Positions 7,610 to 17,219 of a stretch of 50,708 nt of DNA are shown here, piece after piece. Origin of the DNA: Treponema sp. (GTDB taxonomy: Bacteria; Spirochaetota; Spirochaetia; Treponematales; Breznakiellaceae); NCBI GenBank assembly GCA_009785215.1, contig WQWU01000011.1, forward strand, positions 1-50,708. The letters are read 5' to 3'. Under the pieces are notes generated by a model. That model saw only the letters and a program-made list of their open reading frames with translations. It made no database searches and was not told the DNA's origin. The position numbers were made by a program, and so were the translations under genes. Position 1 is the stretch's first letter; each line of letters opens with the position of its first letter.

Positions 7610-9805
7610 ATGAAAATAGGAACAAAATTGATAGTAATTATTACTGCAGTAAATCTTATTTGTATCGGCGGTCTGACCATCTGCTCGTTAATGTTTACAT
7701 CCGGCCAAATCAGTTATATGGCAAAAAATAATGCTGCAACAATTACTGAAAATACATCCAATCAGCTTAAGGCATGGATGGAAGTTTCTTTAGATGAAAT
7801 AAGGGCTTTGAGTCAGATTATTTCTAATTTTGATCAATTAAGGACAGAGGATAGGCGGCATATTTTAAATCTAATGCTGTACAGTATTGCAAAGGAAAAT
7901 GTGTCGTTTGTCGGCGCATGGGCAGCGTTTGAACCTGATGCTCTGGATGGTATGGATAAAACATTTATTAATACCGAAGGAACTGATTCTTCAGGAAGGT
8001 ACATTAGCTATTTCTCCCGTGATCTTGAGGGCAATTTGCAGGTTTCTCCCCTTGTAGATTATGATGATCCGGGGAAAGCAGGCGCATTTTATCATACTTC
8101 TTTTAATTCCGGCTTGGAAGCAGTTATAGATCCTTATTATTATGGAATTAACGGTAAAGATGTATTAATAACAAGTCTTACAATTCCTATTTTCCGCGGT
8201 TCAAAAGTAATTGGAGTTGCCGGAGTAGATTTGGAACTTTCTGATATTCAGGAAATTGTTTCAAAAATAAGGCCGTTTGGCGATGGTGTTTCCGCAATAT
8301 TCAGCAATGGCGGAATAATTGTCGCTCATCCGGATTCTAGCCGTCTTGGGAAAAATTTAGAAGAAACAGAAGCCGACATGGTAGGAAAAGAACTTGGCAG
8401 TCTGGTTAATGCAATAAAAACCGGAAATCCATTTCAAACTGTTATACGTTCGGCGGATAATATGTCAATGATTTTTGACATAAATCCTTTTAACATTGGA
8501 CGAACCGATACCCCATGGGCAGCGGCTATTCTAGTGCCGGAAAGAACAATTATGGCGCCGGTATACCGCATGACGGCTATATTGGTTGTTTTAGGTTCTA
8601 TAATTCTTGCTATTGTTACAATCATTGTTATGCTTATAGCGCGTACTATCACTGCTCCGTTAAAATCGATGGAAGAAGTTTTTATAACAGTAGGAGAGGG
8701 CGATTTTACTCCGGTTTTGCCTGCTCAAAGCAAAGATGAAATCGGCAATATAAGCCGTTCATTTAACAATACTTTGGAAAAAATCCGCATTCTTATTTCT
8801 ACAATTAAAGAACAATCAGCTTCGCTTTTTGATATTGGCACAAATCTTGCGTCTAACATGGATCAAACTTCTGCGGCAGTTACAGAAATAAATGCAAATA
8901 TTCAAAGCATTAAGAATCAGGTATTAAACCAGAGTGCAAGCGTAACGCAGACAAATGCCACTATGGAGCAGATTTCTTCGCATATTGATAAACTTTCACT
9001 GCATGTCGGGGATCAGAGTAATAGTGTGTCAGAATCATCTAATGCAATAGAAGAAATGCTGGCTAATATAAAATCTGTAACGTTAACCCTTGTTAAAAAC
9101 ACAGAAAATGTAGATAAACTGATTGAGGCATCTGATGTCGGTCATTCCAGCCTTAAAGATGCAGTTGTTGATATCGAAGAAATTGCACGGGAATCTGAAG
9201 GATTGTTTGAAATTAATGCCGTTATGGAAAATATAGCCAGTCAAACAAATCTATTGTCCATGAATGCTGCTATAGAAGCGGCTCATGCGGGAGAAGCGGG
9301 AAAAGGGTTTGCTGTAGTAGCCGATGAAATCCGCAAGCTTGCCGAAGGTTCTGAAGAACAATCCAAGATTATCGCTACGGTATTAAAGAAAATTAAGACT
9401 TCAATCGACAAAATTAATTTTTCTACCCTTAATGTTCTTGATAAATTTGATGCGATAGACAAGGAGATAAAAACTGTTGTAGAGCAGGAAGGTAATATCC
9501 GTAATGCTATGGAAGAGCAGGGCGCAGGAAGCAAGCAGATTCTTGATGCTGTCAGCCGTCTTAATGATATTACCTATCAGGTAAGAAACGAAGCGGAAGA
9601 AATGTCAGACGGCAGCAAAGAAGTTATAAACGAAAGCAAAAATTTGGAAAATGTTACAGCTAATATAACAAATGGCATGAGCGAAATGGCTTCCGGCGCG
9701 AATCAGATTAACTCGGCTGTTATTCAGGTTAGGGAAATTACCGAGAAAAACAAACAAAGTATCGATACGCTGGTTAAAGCGGTATCGCGCTTTAAGGTCG
9801 CATAA
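7610..9805 (+). CDS. Methyl-accepting chemotaxis protein, Cache type (first of two)
   Basis: 731 residues. A membrane span at about 5-29, a long extracytoplasmic sensor (about 30-320) with dCache features ([43 protein letters not shown]), and a second span at about 321-345. HAMP (346-398) and the signalling coiled coil follow, with the conserved hairpin tip [35 protein letters not shown] at about 541-576. It senses a small ligand outside the membrane and signals to CheA/CheW. There is no C-terminal NWETF-like tail for CheR/CheB. I chose the ATG at 7610 with GAGGTG upstream; an earlier in-frame ATG at 7562 lacks a ribosome site. Confidence 0.92.
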   Translation: MKIGTKLIVIITAVNLICIGGLTICSLMFTSGQISYMAKNNAATITENTSNQLKAWMEVSLDEIRALSQIISNFDQLRTEDRRHILNLMLYSIAKENVSFVGAWAAFEPDALDGMDKTFINTEGTDSSGRYISYFSRDLEGNLQVSPLVDYDDPGKAGAFYHTSFNSGLEAVIDPYYYGINGKDVLITSLTIPIFRGSKVIGVAGVDLELSDIQEIVSKIRPFGDGVSAIFSNGGIIVAHPDSSRLGKNLEETEADMVGKELGSLVNAIKTGNPFQTVIRSADNMSMIFDINPFNIGRTDTPWAAAILVPERTIMAPVYRMTAILVVLGSIILAIVTIIVMLIARTITAPLKSMEEVFITVGEGDFTPVLPAQSKDEIGNISRSFNNTLEKIRILISTIKEQSASLFDIGTNLASNMDQTSAAVTEINANIQSIKNQVLNQSASVTQTNATMEQISSHIDKLSLHVGDQSNSVSESSNAIEEMLANIKSVTLTLVKNTENVDKLIEASDVGHSSLKDAVVDIEEIARESEGLFEINAVMENIASQTNLLSMNAAIEAAHAGEAGKGFAVVADEIRKLAEGSEEQSKIIATVLKKIKTSIDKINFSTLNVLDKFDAIDKEIKTVVEQEGNIRNAMEEQGAGSKQILDAVSRLNDITYQVRNEAEEMSDGSKEVINESKNLENVTANITNGMSEMASGANQINSAVIQVREITEKNKQSIDTLVKAVSRFKVA

Positions 9806-9867
9806 CATAAATATTACATGTTAGCATGTAATATTTATGTTTGGATTTTTGAGCTTTTGGCTCAAAA
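9805..9867 (+). terminator. Two stacked hairpins after the first chemoreceptor gene
   Basis: ACATAAATATTACATG (9805-9820) pairs perfectly with 9825-9840 around TTAG, a 16-bp stem that begins at the stop codon. A second hairpin, TTTTGAGC (9847-9854) with GCTCAAAA (9860-9867), follows at once. T-tracts are short, so it may act as terminator or as mRNA stabiliser. Confidence 0.55.
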
Positions 9868-10015
9868 CTCCGCATTGTGTTATGGATTCACATTGCTTTT
9901 GTTATATACATTAGTGTAATAGTTCATTTTTTTGTAATAAAATCTTTTTTTATAAGTTGTTGTTTGTTATTTCCACAGAAAATTGCAACTAACGCTATTG
10001 TTAGGTGCTTTTTTC

Positions 10016-10044
10016 TTGACATTGATTATCTGCATTTGTATACT
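10016..10044 (+). promoter_or_regulatory. Sigma-70-type promoter of the second chemoreceptor gene
   Basis: TTGACA (10016-10021), 17 bases, TATACT (10039-10044). It gives a leader of about 75 bases containing a possible small reading frame (10068-10136). Apart from this and the hairpins, 9868-10067 is AT-rich with nothing else supported. Confidence 0.75.
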
Positions 10045-10067
10045 AATATAAACGTTAGGTGAGTATT

Positions 10068-10136
10068 ATGTCCGCTAACACATTGAAATCTTTTATATTC
10101 GCTTTTTTATTTTTGGAGGCTTTTTATGAAACTTAG
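10068..10136 (+). CDS. Possible 22-residue leader peptide overlapping the chemoreceptor start
   Basis: ATG at 10068 is preceded by AGGTGAG at a good distance. It encodes a short peptide beginning MSANTLKSF and ending EAFYET, hydrophobic and Phe-rich in the middle. Its stop (10134-10136) lies 11 bases beyond the start of the chemoreceptor ATG at 10126, a layout allowing translational coupling. The chemoreceptor has its own GGAGG inside this frame. No homology is known to me; it could be chance. Confidence 0.35.
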   Translation: MSANTLKSFIFAFLFLEAFYET

Positions 10137-12318
10137 AATAAAACTAATTTCCATTATTTTGGCAATGTTATTGTTTGTTATAATTATTTTATCAATTTTT
10201 ACATTAACTCAATCTGCAAAGCTGCAAAGAGAGATTACATTCAGATATGTAGAAGAAATGGCTCTTGGCCATTCAATAGAAATCCAGCGGCGTATAGAAA
10301 AATTTACAGGTTATGGATCTATTCTTTCCATGATTTTCAGCGATTTTGAAGGCATTGCAGAAAATGTGCGAAGAGAAAGCTTTAACGACTTTCTTCGCAG
10401 TACAATTCAGCAAAATACGGCAATAATCGGGATTTGGACAGCATGGCATCCGAACACAATCGATAATAATGATGAACGCTTAGGGCAGTATCAGACTTTT
10501 TATACGCGGAGGCTAACCGGAAGGGTTGAATATCTTTCCGATGGATACGAAGGATGGCAGCAGCATTTGGATAATTTAACAGAAGACAGACCCGATATTG
10601 CTCCTCCCGTTTGGAGAGATGTTTATGGTTATGGAAATGTGCCTATTGTATCGCTTATGTATCCAATTAAAAATTCAAACGGAAAGCTTGTTGGATTGGT
10701 AGGGATTAACTACATAAGCGATATGCAGGAGATTGTCGATGAAATTAAACATGCAATATTTGACGGCGAAGGAATTGCAGGCGTTTATGCAAATGAAGGT
10801 ACGATAGTTGCGCATTATGATAAATTGCGCGTAAAGGGTAATATCAGAACAAATGAAAAAGAAATAGAAAAACTAGACAGGTATCACGCCAGGGTTATAC
10901 GTGCAATAGAGAACGGCGGCGAAAACGGAAAACCTGTAATTATTCAGCTGTTTTATGAAGATTTTAACACAGATATGCATATTGTGTATCAGCCGATAAA
11001 AATTAACGGCATGAATACTCCCTGGTGTCTTATGATAGCAGTACCATTAAATGAAATAAACAAACCTATCCGGAATATGACTATAATGTCAATAATATTT
11101 TCTGTTATTATTCTAACGGCCGCCGCTGCAATTACTTTGTTTGTTTCCCGCCGTATTGTAAAACCAATTATCAGCGTAACACATACATTAAAGGATATAT
11201 CCGAAGGTGAAGGCGATTTAACAAAAGTAATAGAAAATAACTCCAAAGATGAAATAGGAGACCTTTCGCAATATTTTAATCTTACCTTAAAAAAGATTAA
11301 AGATCTGATAATAATAATTAAAAACGAAGCTGGTAAATTATCCGGAATTGGTCAGGATCTTTCCAGTAACATGAATGAAACTGCCGCTGCTGTTAATCAA
11401 ATTACTGTGAATATTCAAAGTATTAAAGGACGTGTAATGAATCAAAGCGCCAGTGTAAGCCAAACACATGCTACAATGGAACAGGTTACAGCAAATATTC
11501 ACAAGTTAAATAACCATGTAGAAGAACAAAGCACGTATGTTTCTCATGCATCTGCCGCAATAGAAGAAATGATAGCAAGTATTCTTTCGGTTACCGATAC
11601 ATTAAAAAAGAACACAGCAAATGTGCATGCATTAAGGGATTCTTCTGAAGTTGGACGAACTGGTTTGCAGACAGTAGCATCGGATATTATGGAGATTTCC
11701 CGGGAATCCGAAGGTTTGCTGGAAATTAATTCTGTTATGGAAAATATTGCAAGTCAAACTAATCTTTTATCCATGAATGCAGCAATAGAAGCGGCACATG
11801 CAGGAGATGCAGGCAAAGGTTTTGCTGTAGTAGCTGATGAAATCCGCAAATTGGCAGAATCTTCCAGTGAACAATCAAAAACTATCGGTTTTGTATTAAA
11901 AAAGATAAAAGATTCAATAGACAAAATTACATTGTCTACAGATAATGTTCTTAAAAAATTCGAAATGATCGATACGAGCGTAAAAACAGTCGCAGAACAG
12001 GAAGAATTAATACGAAATGCCATGGAAGAACAGGGCGAAGGAAGCAAATTGGTTCTAAACGGAATTAGCCAGGTGAATGAAATAACAAAAGATGTTAAAT
12101 CCGGTTCTCAGGAAATGTTCGAAGGAGCAAAAGAAGTAATTCTGGAAAGCAATAATCTGGAAAAAGTTACTCAGGAAATTACTTCCGGCATGAATGAAAT
12201 GGCTTCCGGCGCAGAACAGATAAATTTAGCTGTTAATCAGGTAAATGATATATCGATTCAAAACCGGGATGGAATAAATGCCCTAATAAAAGAGGTTTCC
12301 AAGTTTAAAGTAGAATAA
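10126..12318 (+). CDS. Methyl-accepting chemotaxis protein, Cache type (second of two)
   Basis: 730 residues, with the same architecture as the preceding receptor: span at about 5-26, extracytoplasmic Cache sensor, span at about 318-342, HAMP, and a coiled coil with the hairpin tip from about 538. The signalling halves of the two receptors are very similar, while the sensor halves differ clearly (here [10 protein letters not shown], then [19 protein letters not shown]). They should therefore detect different ligands but feed the same CheA/CheW array. There is no pentapeptide tail. A GGAGG ribosome site sits 9 bases before the ATG. Both sit between two HD-GYP/hybrid-kinase modules. Confidence 0.92.
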   Translation: MKLRIKLISIILAMLLFVIIILSIFTLTQSAKLQREITFRYVEEMALGHSIEIQRRIEKFTGYGSILSMIFSDFEGIAENVRRESFNDFLRSTIQQNTAIIGIWTAWHPNTIDNNDERLGQYQTFYTRRLTGRVEYLSDGYEGWQQHLDNLTEDRPDIAPPVWRDVYGYGNVPIVSLMYPIKNSNGKLVGLVGINYISDMQEIVDEIKHAIFDGEGIAGVYANEGTIVAHYDKLRVKGNIRTNEKEIEKLDRYHARVIRAIENGGENGKPVIIQLFYEDFNTDMHIVYQPIKINGMNTPWCLMIAVPLNEINKPIRNMTIMSIIFSVIILTAAAAITLFVSRRIVKPIISVTHTLKDISEGEGDLTKVIENNSKDEIGDLSQYFNLTLKKIKDLIIIIKNEAGKLSGIGQDLSSNMNETAAAVNQITVNIQSIKGRVMNQSASVSQTHATMEQVTANIHKLNNHVEEQSTYVSHASAAIEEMIASILSVTDTLKKNTANVHALRDSSEVGRTGLQTVASDIMEISRESEGLLEINSVMENIASQTNLLSMNAAIEAAHAGDAGKGFAVVADEIRKLAESSSEQSKTIGFVLKKIKDSIDKITLSTDNVLKKFEMIDTSVKTVAEQEELIRNAMEEQGEGSKLVLNGISQVNEITKDVKSGSQEMFEGAKEVILESNNLEKVTQEITSGMNEMASGAEQINLAVNQVNDISIQNRDGINALIKEVSKFKVE

Positions 12319-12387
12319 ATCATTTTTAACCATTGCTAACTATGATATTTGAATATATAATGCATAAAAACACAGGCAGGAATAGCA

Positions 12388-13413
12388 ATGAAAACAATTT
12401 TTGTTGTAGATGACAGTGATACAAATTTATCAATGGCAGAAGCGGCGTTGGAAAATCAATACCGTGTTATGACGATGCCGTCTGCGGCAAAAATGTTCAC
12501 CCTTTTGGAAAAGGTTTTACCGGATCTTATTTTGCTGGATATAGAAATGCCGGAAATGGACGGGTTTGAGGCTTTAAAGAAGTTAAAATCGATAAATGCA
12601 TTTGCATCTTTGCCTGTTATGTTCTTAACAGGCAGAAATGATCCTGATATAGAAGCGCGCGGTTTTGAGATGGGAGCAGTGGATTTTGTTACCAAACCAT
12701 TTTCTGCACCTGTATTGCTGAACCGCATGAAAACTCATCTTGATATTGATGAAATAATCCGTGAAAGAACAGCTCAGTTTAACAGGCTTCAGAACAGTAT
12801 TGTTTCAGTTCTGGCGAATATCGTAGAAAACCGCGATAAAAGAACCGGCGGCCATATTGAACGAACATCGGCATATATTAAAATTCTGATAGAAGAAATG
12901 AGAAAACGGGGAGTATATACCGACGAAATTGAAGGCTGGGATGTAGAAAAAATTATTTCATCTGCGCGTATGCACGATTTAGGAAAAATTTCCATAACAG
13001 ATATAATTGTAAACAAACCGGGAAAACTAACAGAAGAAGAATACGAAATAATGAAAACTCACGCTCAGGAAGGAGAGCGTATAATTGACGAAATTATTGC
13101 CAGAACCGGAGAAGGGGAATTCTTGCGTAATGCAAGGTTATTTGCAGGATGCCATCATGAACGCTGGGATGGCAATGGTTATCCGCATAGGCTTAGGGGA
13201 GAAGAAATTCCGCTGCAGGGAAGAATAATGGCAATTGTAGATGTCTACGATGCGCTTGTTTCTGAACGTCCTTATAAAAGAGCATTCTCTGCAAAAGAAG
13301 CGGTAACTATTATTATGGAAAATGCCGGAACTCATTACGATCCGCAAATAGCCGAAGTTTTTTTTGAAGTAAAAGAGCTTTTTGAAGAGGTAAAAGCAAG
13401 GTCGGGATTATAG
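12388..13413 (+). CDS. Response regulator with HD-GYP phosphodiesterase domain (paralogue)
   Basis: 341 residues: receiver with DD at 8-9, Asp51 and Lys103; HD-GYP domain with HDLGK at 195-199, HH at 255-256 and GNGYP (GYP 263-265). All residues needed for cyclic-di-GMP hydrolysis are kept. It matches the 6425-7456 product along its full length, so the two come from a duplication. Its stop overlaps the GTG start of the hybrid kinase by one base (TAGTG), so the two are translationally coupled and probably form a cognate pair. An AGGAA site lies before the ATG. Confidence 0.92.
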   Translation: MKTIFVVDDSDTNLSMAEAALENQYRVMTMPSAAKMFTLLEKVLPDLILLDIEMPEMDGFEALKKLKSINAFASLPVMFLTGRNDPDIEARGFEMGAVDFVTKPFSAPVLLNRMKTHLDIDEIIRERTAQFNRLQNSIVSVLANIVENRDKRTGGHIERTSAYIKILIEEMRKRGVYTDEIEGWDVEKIISSARMHDLGKISITDIIVNKPGKLTEEEYEIMKTHAQEGERIIDEIIARTGEGEFLRNARLFAGCHHERWDGNGYPHRLRGEEIPLQGRIMAIVDVYDALVSERPYKRAFSAKEAVTIIMENAGTHYDPQIAEVFFEVKELFEEVKARSGL

Positions 13414-15668
13414 TGTTTTCTAAAGATGAATACGAAACAGATAATAGTGAGACAGAAAAACGCGAGGCAGAAGAACGTGCAAGAATAATGATAGATGCAG
13501 CTCCCTTTTGTACATTCTTTTGGGATAAGAATCTGCGCATTATCGATTGTAATCAGGAAGCTGTTAAAATGTTTGAGTTATCCGGCAAACAGGAATTTAT
13601 AGAAAAGTTTGCACAGCTTTCGCCTGAGTATCAGCCTGATGGAATTCCGTCCAGAGAAAAAGGCGTTGAGCTTGTTGGAAAAGCTCTGGAAGAAGGATAC
13701 AGCCGCTTTGAATGGATGCATCAAAAATTAAACGGAGAACCCATCCCTGCAGAAGTTACATGCATTCGTGTAAAACACAAGGGAGAATTTACCGTTACTG
13801 AATATATCCGGGATTTGCGCGAACAAAGAGCTGTTATGGCAGAAATGCGGAAAGCGGAAATTGCAGTAGAAAGCAGCAAGGCAAAAAGCGATTTTCTTGC
13901 AAAAATGAGCCACGAAATCAGAACGCCCATGAATGCCATTTTGGGAATAACAGAGATTCAGCTTCAGGACGATGCGCTTTCGCAGTCTGCAAAAGATGCA
14001 CTGGAAAGAATTTATAATTCTGCCGATTTATTGCTTGGTATTATTAACGACATTCTGGATCTTTCCAAGATTGAAGCCGGAAAACTGGAATTAATTCCGG
14101 CACAGTACGACATAGCAAGCCTTATTCACGATACTGTTCAATTAAATATGATGCGCTATGAAAGCAAACCTATAGAATTTAAACTTGATGTAAGCGAAAA
14201 AGTTCCTATAATGTTTACCGGTGATGAATTAAGAATTAAACAGATTTTAAATAATATACTTTCTAATGCATTTAAGTATACTCAGGAAGGTTCGATAGTT
14301 TTTTCTGTTTCTGCAGAGTCTGGCAGTGATAATAATGTTAATCTTGTTTTTGGCATAAGCGATACAGGGCAGGGGATGACCGCAGAACAGGTGCGGAAAC
14401 TTGGCAGTGAATATTCGCGTTACAACATGGAAGCAAACCGTAAAACAGAAGGAACCGGTTTGGGTATGAATATTACTCATAATTTATTAAATATGATGAA
14501 TGGAACTATTCATATAGAAAGCTCTCCGGGCGTGGGATCTGTATTTACTGTACGTATTCCGCAAAAATGCACAGATGTTGAACCTTTAGGCAGGGAAATG
14601 GCAGATAATTTAATGCAGCTTAATTTGGCAAGCGCATTAAAAATTAAAACTGTACAGATAAACAGAGAGTATATGCCTTACGGCAGTGTCTTAATCGTAG
14701 ATGATGTTGAATCTAATTTATATGTTGCCAAAGGGCTAATGGCTTCTTATGGTCTTTCTATTGATACAGTGATGAGCGGATTTGAAGCGATCGATAAAAT
14801 CAGGGAAGGTTCTGTTTACGATGTTATCTTTATGGATCACATGATGCCTAAGATGGACGGCATAGAAGCCGCTAAAATAATCCGCAGCTTTGGTTATACA
14901 AAGCCGATTGTCGCATTAACAGCTAATGCTTTAACAGGGCAGTCGGAAATGTTCTTTAAAAGCGGATTCGATGATTTTATTTCCAAACCAATCGACATAC
15001 GGCAGTTAAACATGTCTTTAAACAGGCTGGTAAGGGATAAGTATCCGCAGGAAGTAGTAGAAGCGGCGCGGCAGCAAAAAGGTCAAATGACAGGCGGATT
15101 AAATCTGCAGATTGTTGATCCGCAATTGGCGGAGTTCTTCCTTCGTGATGCAAAAAAAGCGGCGGCTATACTGGAAGCTATTTATATAAACAAATGCCGC
15201 AGAGCAGATGATATTTCCATGTTTATAATTAACATTCATGCGATGAAAAGTGCGCTTTCCAATGTTGGAGAAAATGAAGCTTCTGCCGCCGCCGGTAAAC
15301 TTGAACAGGCAGGGCGCGAAAAAGATACAAAGTATATATTAGATGAACTGCCCACATTTTTGGAATTACTGTATTCCATAGTATATAAATTTGAAGAAAA
15401 AGAAGAAAAGCAAAAGGAAAAGAAAGCGGAAATGGAAGGCGATATTACTTTGTTAAAAGAACAATTAAAGGAAATGCGCGCTGCCTGTTCCATTTATAAT
15501 AAAAAAGCAGCAAAGTATCTGCTTGCAGAATTAAAAAAAATGACATGGCCTGCCCCTGCCGAAGAGTGCCTTGGAAAAATTGCAGGTTTACTGCTGCACA
15601 GCGATTTTGATGATGTAATAAAAGTGATTAATATTTATTTGCAGCAGATTGATGAAATACCGCAATAA
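13413..15668 (+). CDS. Soluble PAS-containing hybrid histidine kinase with receiver and Hpt
   Basis: 751 residues starting at GTG. There is no membrane span. A PAS-like segment at about 25-135 (PFCTFFWDKNLRIIDCNQEAV) is followed by HisKA with His167 (MSHEIRTPMNAILG), an ATPase domain (DTGQG, EGTGLG), a receiver with Asp475, and an Hpt domain with His609 (IHAMKSALSNVGE). From HisKA on it closely resembles the membrane kinase at 3589-6378, but the sensor has been exchanged: cytoplasmic PAS instead of extracytoplasmic Cache. Its last 41 bases overlap the end of holA on the other strand. It probably phosphorylates the HD-GYP regulator just upstream. Confidence 0.92.
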   Translation: MFSKDEYETDNSETEKREAEERARIMIDAAPFCTFFWDKNLRIIDCNQEAVKMFELSGKQEFIEKFAQLSPEYQPDGIPSREKGVELVGKALEEGYSRFEWMHQKLNGEPIPAEVTCIRVKHKGEFTVTEYIRDLREQRAVMAEMRKAEIAVESSKAKSDFLAKMSHEIRTPMNAILGITEIQLQDDALSQSAKDALERIYNSADLLLGIINDILDLSKIEAGKLELIPAQYDIASLIHDTVQLNMMRYESKPIEFKLDVSEKVPIMFTGDELRIKQILNNILSNAFKYTQEGSIVFSVSAESGSDNNVNLVFGISDTGQGMTAEQVRKLGSEYSRYNMEANRKTEGTGLGMNITHNLLNMMNGTIHIESSPGVGSVFTVRIPQKCTDVEPLGREMADNLMQLNLASALKIKTVQINREYMPYGSVLIVDDVESNLYVAKGLMASYGLSIDTVMSGFEAIDKIREGSVYDVIFMDHMMPKMDGIEAAKIIRSFGYTKPIVALTANALTGQSEMFFKSGFDDFISKPIDIRQLNMSLNRLVRDKYPQEVVEAARQQKGQMTGGLNLQIVDPQLAEFFLRDAKKAAAILEAIYINKCRRADDISMFIINIHAMKSALSNVGENEASAAAGKLEQAGREKDTKYILDELPTFLELLYSIVYKFEEKEEKQKEKKAEMEGDITLLKEQLKEMRAACSIYNKKAAKYLLAELKKMTWPAPAEECLGKIAGLLLHSDFDDVIKVINIYLQQIDEIPQ

Positions 15669-16608
15669 TGTATCTGTCCATTAAAATTGTTTCCATGGGC
15701 GCGGCGGGAGACCTTAATAAAATATCATAATCTGCAGTAAGCGAAAGACAAGCTTCTACTGATTCAATATTGTACCTTTGCGCCGCTGCGGAATAATCGT
15801 CTTTTGCCTTTGGAGAAGAAAGCCCTATTTTTTTTAATTCAAAATTATTATTAACATTTCCTGTTTCCTGTAATAACAAGTAATCGTTTAATTTTCTGAA
15901 ACACCATGTTAAACCTGCAAGAATACTCTGTGCGCTTTGTTTTGCTGCAAGCATTACCGCAAGCGATTCCAGCGCTTTGGAAAGATCGCCGTAAGCAATC
16001 CGTGAAAAAAGAGTAAAAGCAGATTCTTCCCTGTTATGGGAAAGCCATTTTTCTATTTGTTCGGCTGTTATTTTGCCGGTTTTAGGCAGAAAACAAATAA
16101 GGCGCGAACATTCCCGCTTTAATGCGTCTGTATTGTTTTCTATCAGTTCCAGAATGGTATCGATGCAAGCCTTATCAATTTCGTAACCTTCCCGTTTAAA
16201 AAACTGTTTTACCCATTCATTTTTTTCCCTTTCGAACATTTCATAAAAAATCTGGCGGTTATTGCCGGGTATATCTGTTTGCTGAAACGCATTCTCCAGA
16301 CCAACTGCAAGTTTTGTTTCATCGGAAAGAAAAATAAGCGCCGTATTATTGTCTATTTCCCGGATGCTTGCGGCAAAAATTTCTATCTCGTCTTTTTTCT
16401 TGATAAGTTCGGCGCTTTTAATAATTACCAAACGCGAATCAGCAAACAGGCTGATATTTTGAATCGTATTTGCTATTTCGCTTACAGAATCTTCCCCGGC
16501 GTAAAAAATATGTTCTTCTGCATTTTTAAATTTTTCTTTTACAGCTTTTACAGCATCCTGTTTTTTTCCAAGTTCAGGGCCAAGAAAAATGTAAACATTT
16601 TTTGACAT
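15628..16608 (-). CDS. holA: DNA polymerase III delta subunit
   Basis: 326 residues, normal for HolA. It has the family pattern: N-terminal IFLGPELGKKQDAV (the P-loop-like region without a real Walker A), LFADSRLVIIKSAEL, then the DALKRECSRLICF and SAFTLFSRIAYGDLSKAL regions, and a C-terminal helical collar. Delta opens the beta clamp in the clamp-loader complex. It starts one base after the lexA stop with no separate ribosome site, so translation is coupled to lexA. It is the last gene of the hprK-ptsH-ntrYX-lexA-holA operon, and its 3' end runs 41 bases into the convergent hybrid kinase gene. Confidence 0.87.
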   Translation of the reverse strand: MSKNVYIFLGPELGKKQDAVKAVKEKFKNAEEHIFYAGEDSVSEIANTIQNISLFADSRLVIIKSAELIKKKDEIEIFAASIREIDNNTALIFLSDETKLAVGLENAFQQTDIPGNNRQIFYEMFEREKNEWVKQFFKREGYEIDKACIDTILELIENNTDALKRECSRLICFLPKTGKITAEQIEKWLSHNREESAFTLFSRIAYGDLSKALESLAVMLAAKQSAQSILAGLTWCFRKLNDYLLLQETGNVNNNFELKKIGLSSPKAKDDYSAAAQRYNIESVEACLSLTADYDILLRSPAAPMETILMDRYIIAVFHQSAANKY

Positions 16609-16609
16609 A

Positions 16610-17212
16610 TTAATAAGAACGGATTATTGTAAACAACCTGCCAAGGATTTTTACTTCCTGACTGTATATTGGTTTATAGGCAGGATTTTCCGCTTGTAAT
16701 TTAATCCTGGAGCTTTCTTTATAGAAACGCTTAAGTGTTACAGCTTCGTCTATTACTGCCACTGCAATTTCGCCGTTTTTTACTGTACTTTGTTTTTCTA
16801 TAACAGCAGTGTCGCCTTCCAGAATGCCGGCGCCTGACATAGAATCGCCTTTTACTTTTAGTGCAAAATATTTTTTGTTTTTCTTTAACATGGAACGATG
16901 CATAAGAACATTGCCGTCAAAGTTTTCTTCTGCTAAAAGCGGCACGCCTGCTGCAACGCTTCCGAGCAGCGGAATTTCCATCATGTCTGCATCTTCCGGT
17001 CTTTTATGGACTAGACCCATGGTTCTGGGGCGTTTGTCGGTATGTCTTAAATGGCCTTTTTTCCGCAGGGCAGTAATATGATCATGCGCTCCTTTAACAG
17101 AAATGGAATAATGATCCGCAATTTCTCTTATGGAAGGCGGGTATGAATTCTTTTTTATGTAATCAGCAATAAATGTGAGGACTTGTTTTTGACGATCTGT
17201 TAGTTCTTTCAT
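16610..17212 (-). CDS. lexA: LexA SOS repressor
   Basis: 200 residues. The N-terminal winged helix (LTDRQKQVLTFIADYI, PPSIREIADHYSI) is followed by an S24 self-cleaving domain: cleavage site Ala88-Gly89 (SVAAGVP), catalytic Ser124 (KGDSMSGAGI) and Lys161 (TLKRFY). All active residues are present. It represses DNA-repair genes until RecA filament triggers its cleavage. It has a GAGG site but no promoter of its own in the 7-bp gap to the NtrX-like gene, which is unusual, since lexA is normally autoregulated from its own operator. I could not identify an SOS box upstream. Confidence 0.95.
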   Translation of the reverse strand: MKELTDRQKQVLTFIADYIKKNSYPPSIREIADHYSISVKGAHDHITALRKKGHLRHTDKRPRTMGLVHKRPEDADMMEIPLLGSVAAGVPLLAEENFDGNVLMHRSMLKKNKKYFALKVKGDSMSGAGILEGDTAVIEKQSTVKNGEIAVAVIDEAVTLKRFYKESSRIKLQAENPAYKPIYSQEVKILGRLFTIIRSY

Positions 17213-17219
17213 GGCAACC

